Origin: Chitinophaga agri
GTDB taxonomy: Bacteria > Bacteroidota > Bacteroidia > Chitinophagales > Chitinophagaceae
Assembly (NCBI RefSeq): GCF_010093065.1
Contig: NZ_CP048113.1
Coordinates: forward strand, 3,286,001 to 3,350,000
Direction: 5' to 3'
DNA length: 64,000 nucleotides
The position numbers were made by a program, and so were the translations under genes. Of the stretch, positions 35,923 through 44,608 are shown piece after piece (the stretch's first letter is position 1; each line of letters starts with the position of its first letter). The notes below the pieces were generated by a model, which was not told the DNA's origin, did not search any database, and saw nothing but the letters and a program-made list of their open reading frames with translations.

Positions 35923-37251
35923 TTAAAGGATGGCTAAATCTGTAGCAGTTTCTTTTACATTCGCAACACCGAAGTCCTGGTAGGCGATCCGCTTCTCAAT
36001 CTTATACACGTCCCTTCCGGCAACTGCATTAACGATATGTGAATTGCGATAAGCCCCCATGCCAAGATCGGGTGTTACAAATCCATGGGTGTGCAGTTCT
36101 GCGTTCTGAACAAATATCTCATTGTGATGAATATCTATTGTGTAGTTACGGTGCACATCCATCAGATTATCCGGAGTACGACGGATACGTTCTTCAATAC
36201 CACTGAGAATAGCGGGTTCATTATATTTATAACCTGTTGCGAGTACAACAGACCTGGTATCCAATGTGAAACGTCTTTGTTGCTGTGTATGATTAAAATG
36301 CAGGGTGTAGGCATCAGAACCTGCAACAGATGTTATATTAGTCAATTCGCTGTTGGTATTCAACTGCACATTGAGTTTCCGCCCACCCACACTCATCTCA
36401 TACATATTATCAAAGATCTCATTGATCAGATCGTAGTTAATACCTTTGAAGAGTGAGTTCTGTGAAGCCAGTACCTTCCTGCGACGCTCCGGTGGCATCT
36501 CATAGAAATAATCTACATACTCCGGTGAAGTCAGCTCCAATGTAAGTTTCGAATATTCCATCGGAGAGAATCTATCCGCGCGGGTAAACCAGTTCAGTTG
36601 CAAACCCTTCTTTGTTTCAGGCAGTAAATCATAAAAGATCTCTGCCGCACTCTGTCCAGAGCCAATAATAGTGAGGTCACCTTTCTCCAGTATATTCTCT
36701 TTGTTAGGAATGTAAGCGGATGTGTGTATAACGCCAGGTAATTGTTCCCTGTTCACAAAAGAGGGCGTGTATGGTTGCGTGCCTGTACCAAGCACCAGTT
36801 TTTCCGCATACCAGGTGGTCACATCTCCTGTTTGGGTATTTTGTACAGTTACCTCATACAAGCCATCACGATAGGCGAGCCGGGATACTTTCTGCGAAAA
36901 GCGACAGGAGGGTAACTGTGCTATTGCCCATTGACAATACAGATTATACTCTCTGCGCAGCATATAAAAGTTCTCTCTGATAAAGAACGGGTACAAACGA
37001 TCTGTCTGTTTCAGGAAATTAAGGAAGCTGAACCAGCTGGTCGGATCCGCCATCGTTACCAGATCTGTGCCCATAAAAGGTGTTTGCAGGGTTGCACTGG
37101 GCAACATCAGACCAGGATGCCAGTCAAAACCATCTGCCTGATCAAAAAATACGGCGCTTACATCTTTTACAGGGTGTAACAATGCAGCCAGCCCCAGATT
37201 AAATGGTCCGATACCAATACCAATAAGATTATATACGGGAGATTGTTTCAT
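35923..37251 (-). CDS. Lysine/ornithine/diamine N-monooxygenase (SidA/IucD/DesB-like)
   Basis: Flavin enzyme that N-hydroxylates a primary amine with NADPH and O2, the first step to a hydroxamate. FAD motif GIGIGPFNLGLAAL at the N-terminus, NADPH motif LTIIGSGQSAAEIF, and the C-terminal ATGYKYNEPAIL. The start is the ATG at 37251 (MKQSPVYNLIGIG, 442 residues), preferred because the FAD motif should be near the N-terminus. It overlaps the acyltransferase gene by 23 bp, indicating translational coupling. Substrate is probably cadaverine or hydroxycadaverine, judged from the decarboxylase in the operon. Confidence 0.93.
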   Translation of the reverse strand: MKQSPVYNLIGIGIGPFNLGLAALLHPVKDVSAVFFDQADGFDWHPGLMLPSATLQTPFMGTDLVTMADPTSWFSFLNFLKQTDRLYPFFIRENFYMLRREYNLYCQWAIAQLPSCRFSQKVSRLAYRDGLYEVTVQNTQTGDVTTWYAEKLVLGTGTQPYTPSFVNREQLPGVIHTSAYIPNKENILEKGDLTIIGSGQSAAEIFYDLLPETKKGLQLNWFTRADRFSPMEYSKLTLELTSPEYVDYFYEMPPERRRKVLASQNSLFKGINYDLINEIFDNMYEMSVGGRKLNVQLNTNSELTNITSVAGSDAYTLHFNHTQQQRRFTLDTRSVVLATGYKYNEPAILSGIEERIRRTPDNLMDVHRNYTIDIHHNEIFVQNAELHTHGFVTPDLGMGAYRNSHIVNAVAGRDVYKIEKRIAYQDFGVANVKETATDLAIL

Positions 37252-38572
37252 GTTGTGTTTGTTTAATTGTTGGAGTAACGGTTTGTGCGGGAAGATGCCG
37301 GCTCTCCGGGAACTTCGCCCAATACCATTCACGGTAACAAAAATTAAGATTGGCTTTTTTATGCGGCAGTGTGATCACTTTTTCCACCCGGAACCCCACA
37401 TGCGCTTTATTCATTAATGCGGCCAGCGACTCTACTGATCCCTCGCCAACCATTTTGCCTACCTCCGGCTGAGCGAACACCCAGTCGAGCATACATTGCG
37501 TAGAAGGTGATGAAAATTTAAGTGTAGGATCTACAGGTGCAATAAACTGATGAGTGCCATAATCTGTAGGCAGGGCATCATAGTAGTCGGCTAACATATC
37601 ACGTACTACCCAATAGACTTCGAAGTTGTAATTAGGCGACCCATTGATCTCTCCGATATAGCTATGTGACCAGTTGCCGGGCAACATACACCGGTAATAC
37701 AATTCCAGCTCACGCAGCGGCCAGTCCATCTTCCAGATCTTCTTTGCATGCTCACGGTTAAACCATTCGTGCACCATCTCCAGATCCCGGTCGATATCGA
37801 ATGGCCTTATGCTGACAGTGATATTTTCTTTCGGAAAATAGCGGCTGTATACAACGCCCTTTCCTTCCGGCTGAATAAGCGCAGAAGAATAGTATGCCTT
37901 ATGCAGCGGATTATGATACGGACGCATTGCCTTCTCCTGCCCCAGCATAAAGGATAACAGCACATTATGGACTGTCAGCTTATTACTGTTTAACAACGGA
38001 TGGTCGACCAATAACTGGGCACACCTTTGATGGATAGCGCTGAGTAGTTTGTTTTCATCTGCCTGCTGCCGGAACCCGAGACTGGCGACTATAGGCAGCA
38101 TATCCCGCACCAGCCATTCTTCAGGTTCCGATTGTCGACTGATATCCGTCATCAGCAATTGTGTGTTAAACGCAGCGACACTCGCCACTTCTATCTGCGT
38201 TGGACAGGGGAAAGAAGACAGGTTATCCAAAGCCTGGCGGAGATGTATGTCAGGATAGGCTTCCTGCAGATGGTCCGCTATGATCGTCAGCAAGCTTACC
38301 TCGTCGATCGTATGGATCTGATCATCAGGGAGTGTTCTTTCTACCACCGGAAAATCGAATACATGATAACCGCTTTCTGAAAAATAACGCAGCGGAACAA
38401 AGACTTCCCTGCCATTAGCGCTAAAGTCCAGCCGTAGATGAAGGTGATGTCCTGTAATTGAGAAATGATGACGAAGGGCAGCATCATATTTCGGAATGCC
38501 CTCATAACAGCTCCAGTTGGAGAACCCTCTGCAATAGCTGTTGATGATGGCAGTGATGATATTTGTGTTCAT
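37229..38572 (-). CDS. GNAT acyltransferase of the siderophore type (IucB/AlcB/RhbD-like) with N-terminal extension
   Basis: 447 residues. The C-terminal half (about 250-430) is a siderophore-type GNAT domain: SIRPFDIDRDLEMVHEWFNR, KKIWKMDWPLRELELYYR, GEINGSPNYNFEVYW, KVITLPHKKANLNF. It should acylate the N-hydroxylamine from acyl-CoA or acyl-ACP to give the hydroxamate. The N-terminal about 230 residues do not look like a catalytic domain I can name; such extensions occur in some Bacteroidota homologues. Overlaps the downstream N-monooxygenase by 23 bp. Confidence 0.87.
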   Translation of the reverse strand: MNTNIITAIINSYCRGFSNWSCYEGIPKYDAALRHHFSITGHHLHLRLDFSANGREVFVPLRYFSESGYHVFDFPVVERTLPDDQIHTIDEVSLLTIIADHLQEAYPDIHLRQALDNLSSFPCPTQIEVASVAAFNTQLLMTDISRQSEPEEWLVRDMLPIVASLGFRQQADENKLLSAIHQRCAQLLVDHPLLNSNKLTVHNVLLSFMLGQEKAMRPYHNPLHKAYYSSALIQPEGKGVVYSRYFPKENITVSIRPFDIDRDLEMVHEWFNREHAKKIWKMDWPLRELELYYRCMLPGNWSHSYIGEINGSPNYNFEVYWVVRDMLADYYDALPTDYGTHQFIAPVDPTLKFSSPSTQCMLDWVFAQPEVGKMVGEGSVESLAALMNKAHVGFRVEKVITLPHKKANLNFCYREWYWAKFPESRHLPAQTVTPTIKQTQHETISRI

Positions 38573-38576
38573 TCGT

Positions 38577-39380
38577 TTATTGTTTTACCTGTGACAGCCA
38601 TTGACGTATTTCGCGGACCGCCAGTTGCACCCGCAGCTGACCAAACTGTCTGCCCTGCTCAGGCGTTGCATGACAGGGATCACCAGATACGCCTGCGGCA
38701 TCCAGCGGACCATTGCCTAAATGCGTAGTGTCGCCTGCAGCGAAATACGCTGTACGCACTGCTGCTGGTAACACCGCCCATGTTTCCGCGGTATCCCATA
38801 GTCCTCCATGGCCACCAGGCACAAGACCCTGGCGGGCAATGCCAGCTTCTATCTGTGCTCTTGCTTTTTCATATCCATCACTGGAAAAGAACACCCGTAC
38901 TCCTTTTTTACTAAGCGCACTATCCAGCTTTGCAGCCAGCGCTTTTAAAGGACGCTGACTGTTAAAGTGGTCGCTCATCAAAACGATATAACGAAATCCG
39001 GAAGCAGCCATACTTCTAGCCAGCTGTTCATTCACATCAGAGAAGGTCGGCTCAGTCAATGATATGGTACCAGGATACTGCTCCAATACCGGACTGTTAG
39101 GAGCAAATGGCAACACGGGAGCCACAAGGGTATTACCAAGACTATCCGCAATCTGTGTGGCATATCTGTACACACGATAGTTATGTTTACCCAGGACCAG
39201 ATGAGGACCCGAGGCTTCTGTACCTCCACTGAAGATGAGTACAGTCTGCGCACCGGCAGCAACACGTGCGGAAAGCTCCCGCGATGTCATTGCTTCTATC
39301 AATACCTGTTCGGGTGCCTGCGCCCATACACAGGTAGATATCACCAGCAGCAGGCAACTAATACCAGCTATTCTTTTCAT
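38577..39380 (-). CDS. Exported creatininase-family amidohydrolase
   Basis: 267 residues with a signal peptide (MKRIAGISCLLLVISTCVWA), so it acts in the periplasm or outside. Creatininase-fold landmarks are visible though altered: GGTEASGPHLVLGKHN (usually GSxEQHGPHLPLGTD), LMSDHFNSQR and GGHGGLWDTAETWA. Family members are metal-dependent amide hydrolases. Its start overlaps the stop of the first NIS synthetase by 4 bp, so it is firmly part of the siderophore operon. Hydrolysis of an amide or hydroxamate in the imported siderophore to release iron is a reasonable hypothesis; the operon encodes no reductase or inner-membrane permease. Confidence 0.85.
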   Translation of the reverse strand: MKRIAGISCLLLVISTCVWAQAPEQVLIEAMTSRELSARVAAGAQTVLIFSGGTEASGPHLVLGKHNYRVYRYATQIADSLGNTLVAPVLPFAPNSPVLEQYPGTISLTEPTFSDVNEQLARSMAASGFRYIVLMSDHFNSQRPLKALAAKLDSALSKKGVRVFFSSDGYEKARAQIEAGIARQGLVPGGHGGLWDTAETWAVLPAAVRTAYFAAGDTTHLGNGPLDAAGVSGDPCHATPEQGRQFGQLRVQLAVREIRQWLSQVKQ

Positions 39381-41200
39381 AGGGTCGCCATTTTAGTGAA
39401 CGAGGATGCCGGTCTGAAAGCGGCGATAGGGTTTTCAACGAGGCCAATAGAAGGCACATCAAAAGGATTGGCCCTATTCCGCAACTGACGGTTATTACTG
39501 ATCTGTAAACGGTTCAGTGCATCAGGACTGATCTCCTTTACAAAGAGGTCAAACTGTTCAAACTTCTGCTCCAGCTGCGGATGTTGTTGTCTGTATTCGA
39601 GTACAACATTTGCCACCAGTTCCCAGAAACGCTTCTCAGGATAATCCATGTGCTCTTCAAGAATAGCAGCAATAAATCTGAAAATACCATCAAATATCTG
39701 TGTGAAAAGCGGCAGTGTTCTCACTTCATCAGGTACCAGCACACGTAACCGGCCGGCCACTTCAGGCAGCGCAATATCCGCACTGAGAACGGACACTTCC
39801 TCTCCTATATCTTTCATGATCGTACGTACAGGCACATGGTTTTCCAGTACCAGTATGATATTTTCCCCATGTGGCATGAATACCATGTCGTGCTGATAAA
39901 AGCAATGTAGCAGAGGACTCATGTAAACATGGATATATTGCTTCAACCACACATCCGGGTCCAGACCAGACAACTGAATGAGCGCCGGCAACAACGCCTC
40001 TCCCTGCATATCTATATGCAGTAGCGCGGCCATCGTCATGATACGCTGTCCTGGCTGCATCCTGGATAACGGACTTTCTCTCCATAATGCTGCCAGCATT
40101 TTCTTGTAAGGGTTATCTGTCCTTGTAGCCTGCTCGTAGTTATGATTGGAATAGCCCGTAGTGGCAATCTCCCGGAGTGTACAGAAGCCTGTCTCCCGTA
40201 GATAGGCATCGTTCTCCACCAGTGTATTGACCCACTCATTGATACCAGGAGTTGTACGCATGAAATATGGAGATAATCCACGTACATATCCCATGTTCAG
40301 AATAGAGAGCGCAGTTTTGACATAGAACTTCTCTGGATGATCAACATTGAAGAATGTGCGTATCGATTGCTGTGGCAGGTACTGATCCTGTCCATAACCC
40401 AGTATCACCAGTTTATTTGCCGCTATATCCGGTGCAAAAATGCCGGCTAGTTTGTTATACCATTGCCATGGATGTACGGGTATATATATGTATTCCGCGG
40501 GCAGCAGTTGCTTACTGCTGATTATTGCGTCAAAATCATCCGCCAGACGGCCCAATTCCTGTCGCTTTACCTGCTCATATTCCAGCGGCGCGATGCTGGT
40601 AAACTCCGTGCAACTACGATGTCCTGCCAGCCATAACAATGGCATCGGGCTGGCTGCCTCGGGGGCAAAGCTGCGATAGTCACAGGCGTCAAACCCGACA
40701 CGTCCGTTGTTGGCGATAAAGCGGGGATGTCCTGTCATGGCATGCTCAATTTCCTGGTAACCGGCGCCGGCCAGATAGGCGGAGGAAGGGCTTTCCTGCG
40801 CATGTATATGTGCACTGCCATACAGTGTAGCCGCTACTTCTTCCATATATACAGGCAGCAATGCAGGATCCATCTGCAGTTGTTCACTGAATTCTACGAT
40901 GAAAGCCAGTGCATCCAGCGGAGCGGGTTGCCCGTCCACCAGCTTCTCAATGGATTTTGTGAGAATATACCAATGATTGAGACGTAATATCTTCGCACGG
41001 AAACGATATTCTATGTTAGGCTGATCAGCTGTCAGCACATAACACACCCATCCCTGTTTCACATGTCTGTAAGAAGGCTGTATGATCTGTTCATGTGCAT
41101 ATTCTGCAATCATCTTACGAACGTGCAGACGGTTCACCTTCGCCCATATATCCGGTTGCAGGTGGGCAACTGCCTCCCGGGGAGTAACTGTATTAAACAT
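39377..41200 (-). CDS. NRPS-independent siderophore (NIS) synthetase, IucA/IucC family, DesD-like, copy 1
   Basis: 607 residues. ATP-dependent synthetase joining a carboxylate to an amine or hydroxylamine. Motifs: REAVAHLQPDIWAKVNRLHV at the N-terminus, GHPRFIANNGRVGF (157-170), PVHPWQWYNK (241-250), ILNMGYVRGLSPYFMRTTPG and FMPHGENIILVLE in the active site, and a FhuF-like C-terminal part. The GHPxFxANNGRxGF pattern is that of type C (DesD/AlcC-like) enzymes, which use acylated hydroxy-diamine units and often macrocyclise them. It is very similar to the next gene. Confidence 0.94.
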   Translation of the reverse strand: MFNTVTPREAVAHLQPDIWAKVNRLHVRKMIAEYAHEQIIQPSYRHVKQGWVCYVLTADQPNIEYRFRAKILRLNHWYILTKSIEKLVDGQPAPLDALAFIVEFSEQLQMDPALLPVYMEEVAATLYGSAHIHAQESPSSAYLAGAGYQEIEHAMTGHPRFIANNGRVGFDACDYRSFAPEAASPMPLLWLAGHRSCTEFTSIAPLEYEQVKRQELGRLADDFDAIISSKQLLPAEYIYIPVHPWQWYNKLAGIFAPDIAANKLVILGYGQDQYLPQQSIRTFFNVDHPEKFYVKTALSILNMGYVRGLSPYFMRTTPGINEWVNTLVENDAYLRETGFCTLREIATTGYSNHNYEQATRTDNPYKKMLAALWRESPLSRMQPGQRIMTMAALLHIDMQGEALLPALIQLSGLDPDVWLKQYIHVYMSPLLHCFYQHDMVFMPHGENIILVLENHVPVRTIMKDIGEEVSVLSADIALPEVAGRLRVLVPDEVRTLPLFTQIFDGIFRFIAAILEEHMDYPEKRFWELVANVVLEYRQQHPQLEQKFEQFDLFVKEISPDALNRLQISNNRQLRNRANPFDVPSIGLVENPIAAFRPASSFTKMATL

Positions 41201-41218
41201 GTAAGTATCTTTAAATAG

Positions 41219-43048
41219 TTATGCGACCGGCACCGCTTTGTGCTTAAAGGCCGCCAATGGATTTTTAAACGTACCCGCAAACTGCTGGCTTTTGAAAGGG
41301 TTGTTCGGTTCGATCATCCGCTGGTTATTACGGATCTGCAGTCTGTTCAGACAGGTTTTGATGATCTCATCTGCAAACAGATCACTACGTTTGAATTTCG
41401 CTTCCAGCTCAGGATGCAATTGCTGATATCGCTGAATGCATTCAGCTGCCAATGCCCAGAACTGTTCTTCAGGATAGTTCACATGCTCCACGAGTATATG
41501 TGATACGAAGCGGAAGAAGCAATCAAATATCTGGGTGAAGATGGAGAGTATTTTCAATTCTTCCGGAACCGGAATTACAATACGTTTTACATTTTCAGGT
41601 AGTTCCAGCTCGCTGTTCACGATGGCCACCTCTTCTGCGATGTCTTTCATGATCGCTTTTACCGGCACATTATTCTCCATGATGAGTATCACGTTTTCGC
41701 CATGTGGCATAAAGCGCAGATCATAATAGTAGAAGCAATGTAACAGCGGACTCAGATAACAATCCATGTATTGCTGAAGCCACGTCGTTGTATCCAAACC
41801 AGAAGCACGGATCAACGCGGGTAACATTGCCTGACCGTGTGCATCTACGTGCAGCAATGCGGCCATCGTCATCAAACGCTGTCCTGGTTGCAGTTTATTC
41901 ACCGGACTTTCGCGCCATAGTGTGGCCAGCATCTTCTTATAGGCACTCTCTCCTTTGATCGCTGTTTCAAAGTAGTGATTTGTATATCCCATGGTAGCAG
42001 CTTCTTTCAGCATGGTGAAGCCCTTTTGCCGGAGGTAAGCGTCACCTTCTATGATCGCACTTACCCATTCATTGATACCTGGGGTGGTACGCATGTAGTA
42101 TGGAGAAAGACCACGCATAAAGCCCATATTCAATATGGATAAGGCAGATTTGACATAAAATCGTTCCGGTGTGGTCACATTGAATAAGGTACGTACAGAT
42201 TGCTGTGGCAGGTATTCATCTTTCCCATATCCGAGGCATACAAGATAATCCGCCGCTATATCAGGAGAAAAGATACTGGCCAGTTTATTATACCATTGCC
42301 ACGGATGAATGGGCATCAGATAATAATCTTCTACCTGTAGACCTTTATCTTTTAGTATAGCATGAAATGTTTCTATGGTAGCAGCATCGAGTTCCTGTTG
42401 CAATACTTCTTCGTACTTCAGCGAGTCTATACCTGTAAACACAGTTCTGCTCTTATGACCTGCCAGCCATATAACAGGGAAAGGCGTAGCTGCTTCCGGT
42501 GCATATTTCCGATAGTCGACAGTATCATAACCGATACGGCCATTATTCGCAACGAAGCAAGGGTGACCTGCCATCATCGCGTGTTCTATATCCTGATAAT
42601 CAGCAGTCGTCAGTTCAGCCGCGGTAGTCGTATTATAGGTATGCATGTAGGCACTACCATAGAGCGTACTGATGATCTCTTCCAGGTAGGTTGGCAACAA
42701 TGCAGGATCAAAACCAAGTTGTTCACTGAACTCAGTAATAAAATGAACTGCATCCAGGGGAACCGTATTACCATTCACCTGTTTTTCCATAGACTCCGTA
42801 TCTATATGCCAATGATCGAGGCTTAGTAACCTGGACTGAAAGCGGTAAGTGATACCTTCCGCGGGCGATAAACGATAGTGTCCCCAACCGGCTGCATCTG
42901 TATGCTCCAATACCGGAGTAATTAACAGTTCATGTGCAAATTCCGCAATGATCTTACGTACATGTAGTCGGTTCACTTTCAGCCAGGTGGCGGGTTGCAG
43001 ATGGGCTACTGCTTCTGCTGCTGATATATTAATAAGTTGCTGAGTCAT
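41219..43048 (-). CDS. NIS synthetase, IucA/IucC family, DesD-like, copy 2
   Basis: 609 residues from the ATG at 43048 (MTQQLINISAAEAVAHLQPA); an upstream ATG at 43072 would overlap the decarboxylase gene by 13 bp. Motifs match copy 1 position by position: GHPCFVANNGRIGYD, PIHPWQWYNK, ILNMGFMRGLSPYYMRTTPG, FMPHGENVILIME. By eye more than half of residues are identical to copy 1, so the pair arose by tandem duplication. Both keep all motifs, which suggests different acceptors or successive condensation steps rather than decay. Confidence 0.94.
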   Translation of the reverse strand: MTQQLINISAAEAVAHLQPATWLKVNRLHVRKIIAEFAHELLITPVLEHTDAAGWGHYRLSPAEGITYRFQSRLLSLDHWHIDTESMEKQVNGNTVPLDAVHFITEFSEQLGFDPALLPTYLEEIISTLYGSAYMHTYNTTTAAELTTADYQDIEHAMMAGHPCFVANNGRIGYDTVDYRKYAPEAATPFPVIWLAGHKSRTVFTGIDSLKYEEVLQQELDAATIETFHAILKDKGLQVEDYYLMPIHPWQWYNKLASIFSPDIAADYLVCLGYGKDEYLPQQSVRTLFNVTTPERFYVKSALSILNMGFMRGLSPYYMRTTPGINEWVSAIIEGDAYLRQKGFTMLKEAATMGYTNHYFETAIKGESAYKKMLATLWRESPVNKLQPGQRLMTMAALLHVDAHGQAMLPALIRASGLDTTTWLQQYMDCYLSPLLHCFYYYDLRFMPHGENVILIMENNVPVKAIMKDIAEEVAIVNSELELPENVKRIVIPVPEELKILSIFTQIFDCFFRFVSHILVEHVNYPEEQFWALAAECIQRYQQLHPELEAKFKRSDLFADEIIKTCLNRLQIRNNQRMIEPNNPFKSQQFAGTFKNPLAAFKHKAVPVA

Positions 43049-43059
43049 AAAAGGGGCTT

Positions 43060-44583
43060 TTATTGGCGCCATGCAGCGCCGGTTTTTTTGATGGTATTGA
43101 GGATGTAATGCACGTCTTCCATCGTGGTTAACGGATTCAGCATAGTGAACTTCAGATAGAAATTCCCATCTACCCGGGTACTCGCCACCAATACCAGACC
43201 GCTATTGAACATGGTCTTTTTAATATACTGATTCAATGCATCGAGATCTTCGGCTTTATACTGATCTGGTGCGTAACGGAACAGTATGACGCCCATATCA
43301 GAATAGCTCAGTAGTTCCAGTTCAGGATCTGCACTGATCACTTCCGCCGCCTTCTGAGCTGTTTCTATAATAGTTTCTGTATACGCACCCAGTTTCTGCT
43401 TACCCATCAGGCGCAGCGTGAACCATAGCTTTAACGCATCAAAACGACGGGTACTTTGCATAATGGACTTATTGATCTGATTCAGATCATCATAGTCCTC
43501 ATCTTTAGGATTGAGATAGTCCACATGCATGCGTAACAGACGCAGATATTGTTTATCCTTCACGATAAAAGCACTACTGCTGATAGGCTGGAAGAATGAT
43601 TTATGATAATCGATAGTAACAGAATGAGCTGATTCTATTCCATTCAACAGATGACGGTATTTATCAGTCAGCAGCAGGCCACATCCATAGGCAGCGTCTA
43701 TGTGGAACCACAGTTTATACTTTGCGGCGATACGGCCAATGGATGCCAGCGGATCGAGGTTACCAAAGTCAGTTGTGCCGGCCGTTCCTACTACAGCGAT
43801 CGGAATATTGCCCTGCTGTATCTCTCTGGCAATAGCTGCTTCGAGCAATGCTGCATCCATGCGAAAACGCTCATCGGTCTTAACTTCTACCAGCGCCTGT
43901 TCTCCAAGTCCCAGTAATGCAGCACCTTTATGGTTACTGAAATGTGCCTTTTCAGAGATGAAAATGCGGTAACGGGAAGCGTCAGCCGGCAAACCATATT
44001 TTTTGATATTGTGACCATCATGGGTAATAGCATAATGGTCTCTCGCCAGCAATAACCCCATCAGGTTACTCTGTGAACCACCAGCGGTAAATACACCATC
44101 CGCCACGCTGCCGAAACCGATCTCACGTGCAGTCCAGTTAATGAGCTGCTGTTCCATAAGTGTTCCACCTGCACTCTGATCCCAGGTATCCTGAGAGGAA
44201 TTAATAGCGGCAATCAATACTTCCGCAGCTACTGCCGGTATAACCACAGGACAATTCAGATGCGCGATATACGCAGGTAGATGAAAAGCAGTAGCATGTT
44301 TTACATACAATTCCTGTACTTCATTCAGCAGACTTTCATAATCCGGCAAAGGCGTATCAAAGTCTACTGCAGCAAATGCAGCCTTTAGGGCTGCAGAAGA
44401 TATACCGCTGAAAGGCTGGCGGTTCTGCTGCAGGAAATGAGTGACCAGTTCACGCGCGCCATTGATGGCCTGCTCATATTCAGCGGCTGAATCCTGGTGA
44501 AAAATATCTTTATAGGTTTCCTTTACAGGCAATACAATGTCCTGCAGGGGCTGTTGCCAGCCTGCAAATGCGGTCGTACTCAT
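43060..44583 (-). CDS. PLP-dependent group II decarboxylase (lysine/diaminobutyrate type, DesA-like)
   Basis: 507-residue fold-type I decarboxylase. The PLP lysine is in TIDYHKSFFQPISSSAF, and the PLP-stacking region reads GTAGTTDFGNLDP with WFHIDAAYGCGLLL. DYHKSFFQP is the pattern seen in the lysine decarboxylases of desferrioxamine pathways. It probably makes cadaverine, or hydroxycadaverine if the upstream dioxygenase acts first. The protein lies 25 bp after the dioxygenase gene. Confidence 0.92.
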   Translation of the reverse strand: MSTTAFAGWQQPLQDIVLPVKETYKDIFHQDSAAEYEQAINGARELVTHFLQQNRQPFSGISSAALKAAFAAVDFDTPLPDYESLLNEVQELYVKHATAFHLPAYIAHLNCPVVIPAVAAEVLIAAINSSQDTWDQSAGGTLMEQQLINWTAREIGFGSVADGVFTAGGSQSNLMGLLLARDHYAITHDGHNIKKYGLPADASRYRIFISEKAHFSNHKGAALLGLGEQALVEVKTDERFRMDAALLEAAIAREIQQGNIPIAVVGTAGTTDFGNLDPLASIGRIAAKYKLWFHIDAAYGCGLLLTDKYRHLLNGIESAHSVTIDYHKSFFQPISSSAFIVKDKQYLRLLRMHVDYLNPKDEDYDDLNQINKSIMQSTRRFDALKLWFTLRLMGKQKLGAYTETIIETAQKAAEVISADPELELLSYSDMGVILFRYAPDQYKAEDLDALNQYIKKTMFNSGLVLVASTRVDGNFYLKFTMLNPLTTMEDVHYILNTIKKTGAAWRQ

Positions 44584-44608
44584 ATTTGGATGCTATTTCC
44601 GGGTTTAA

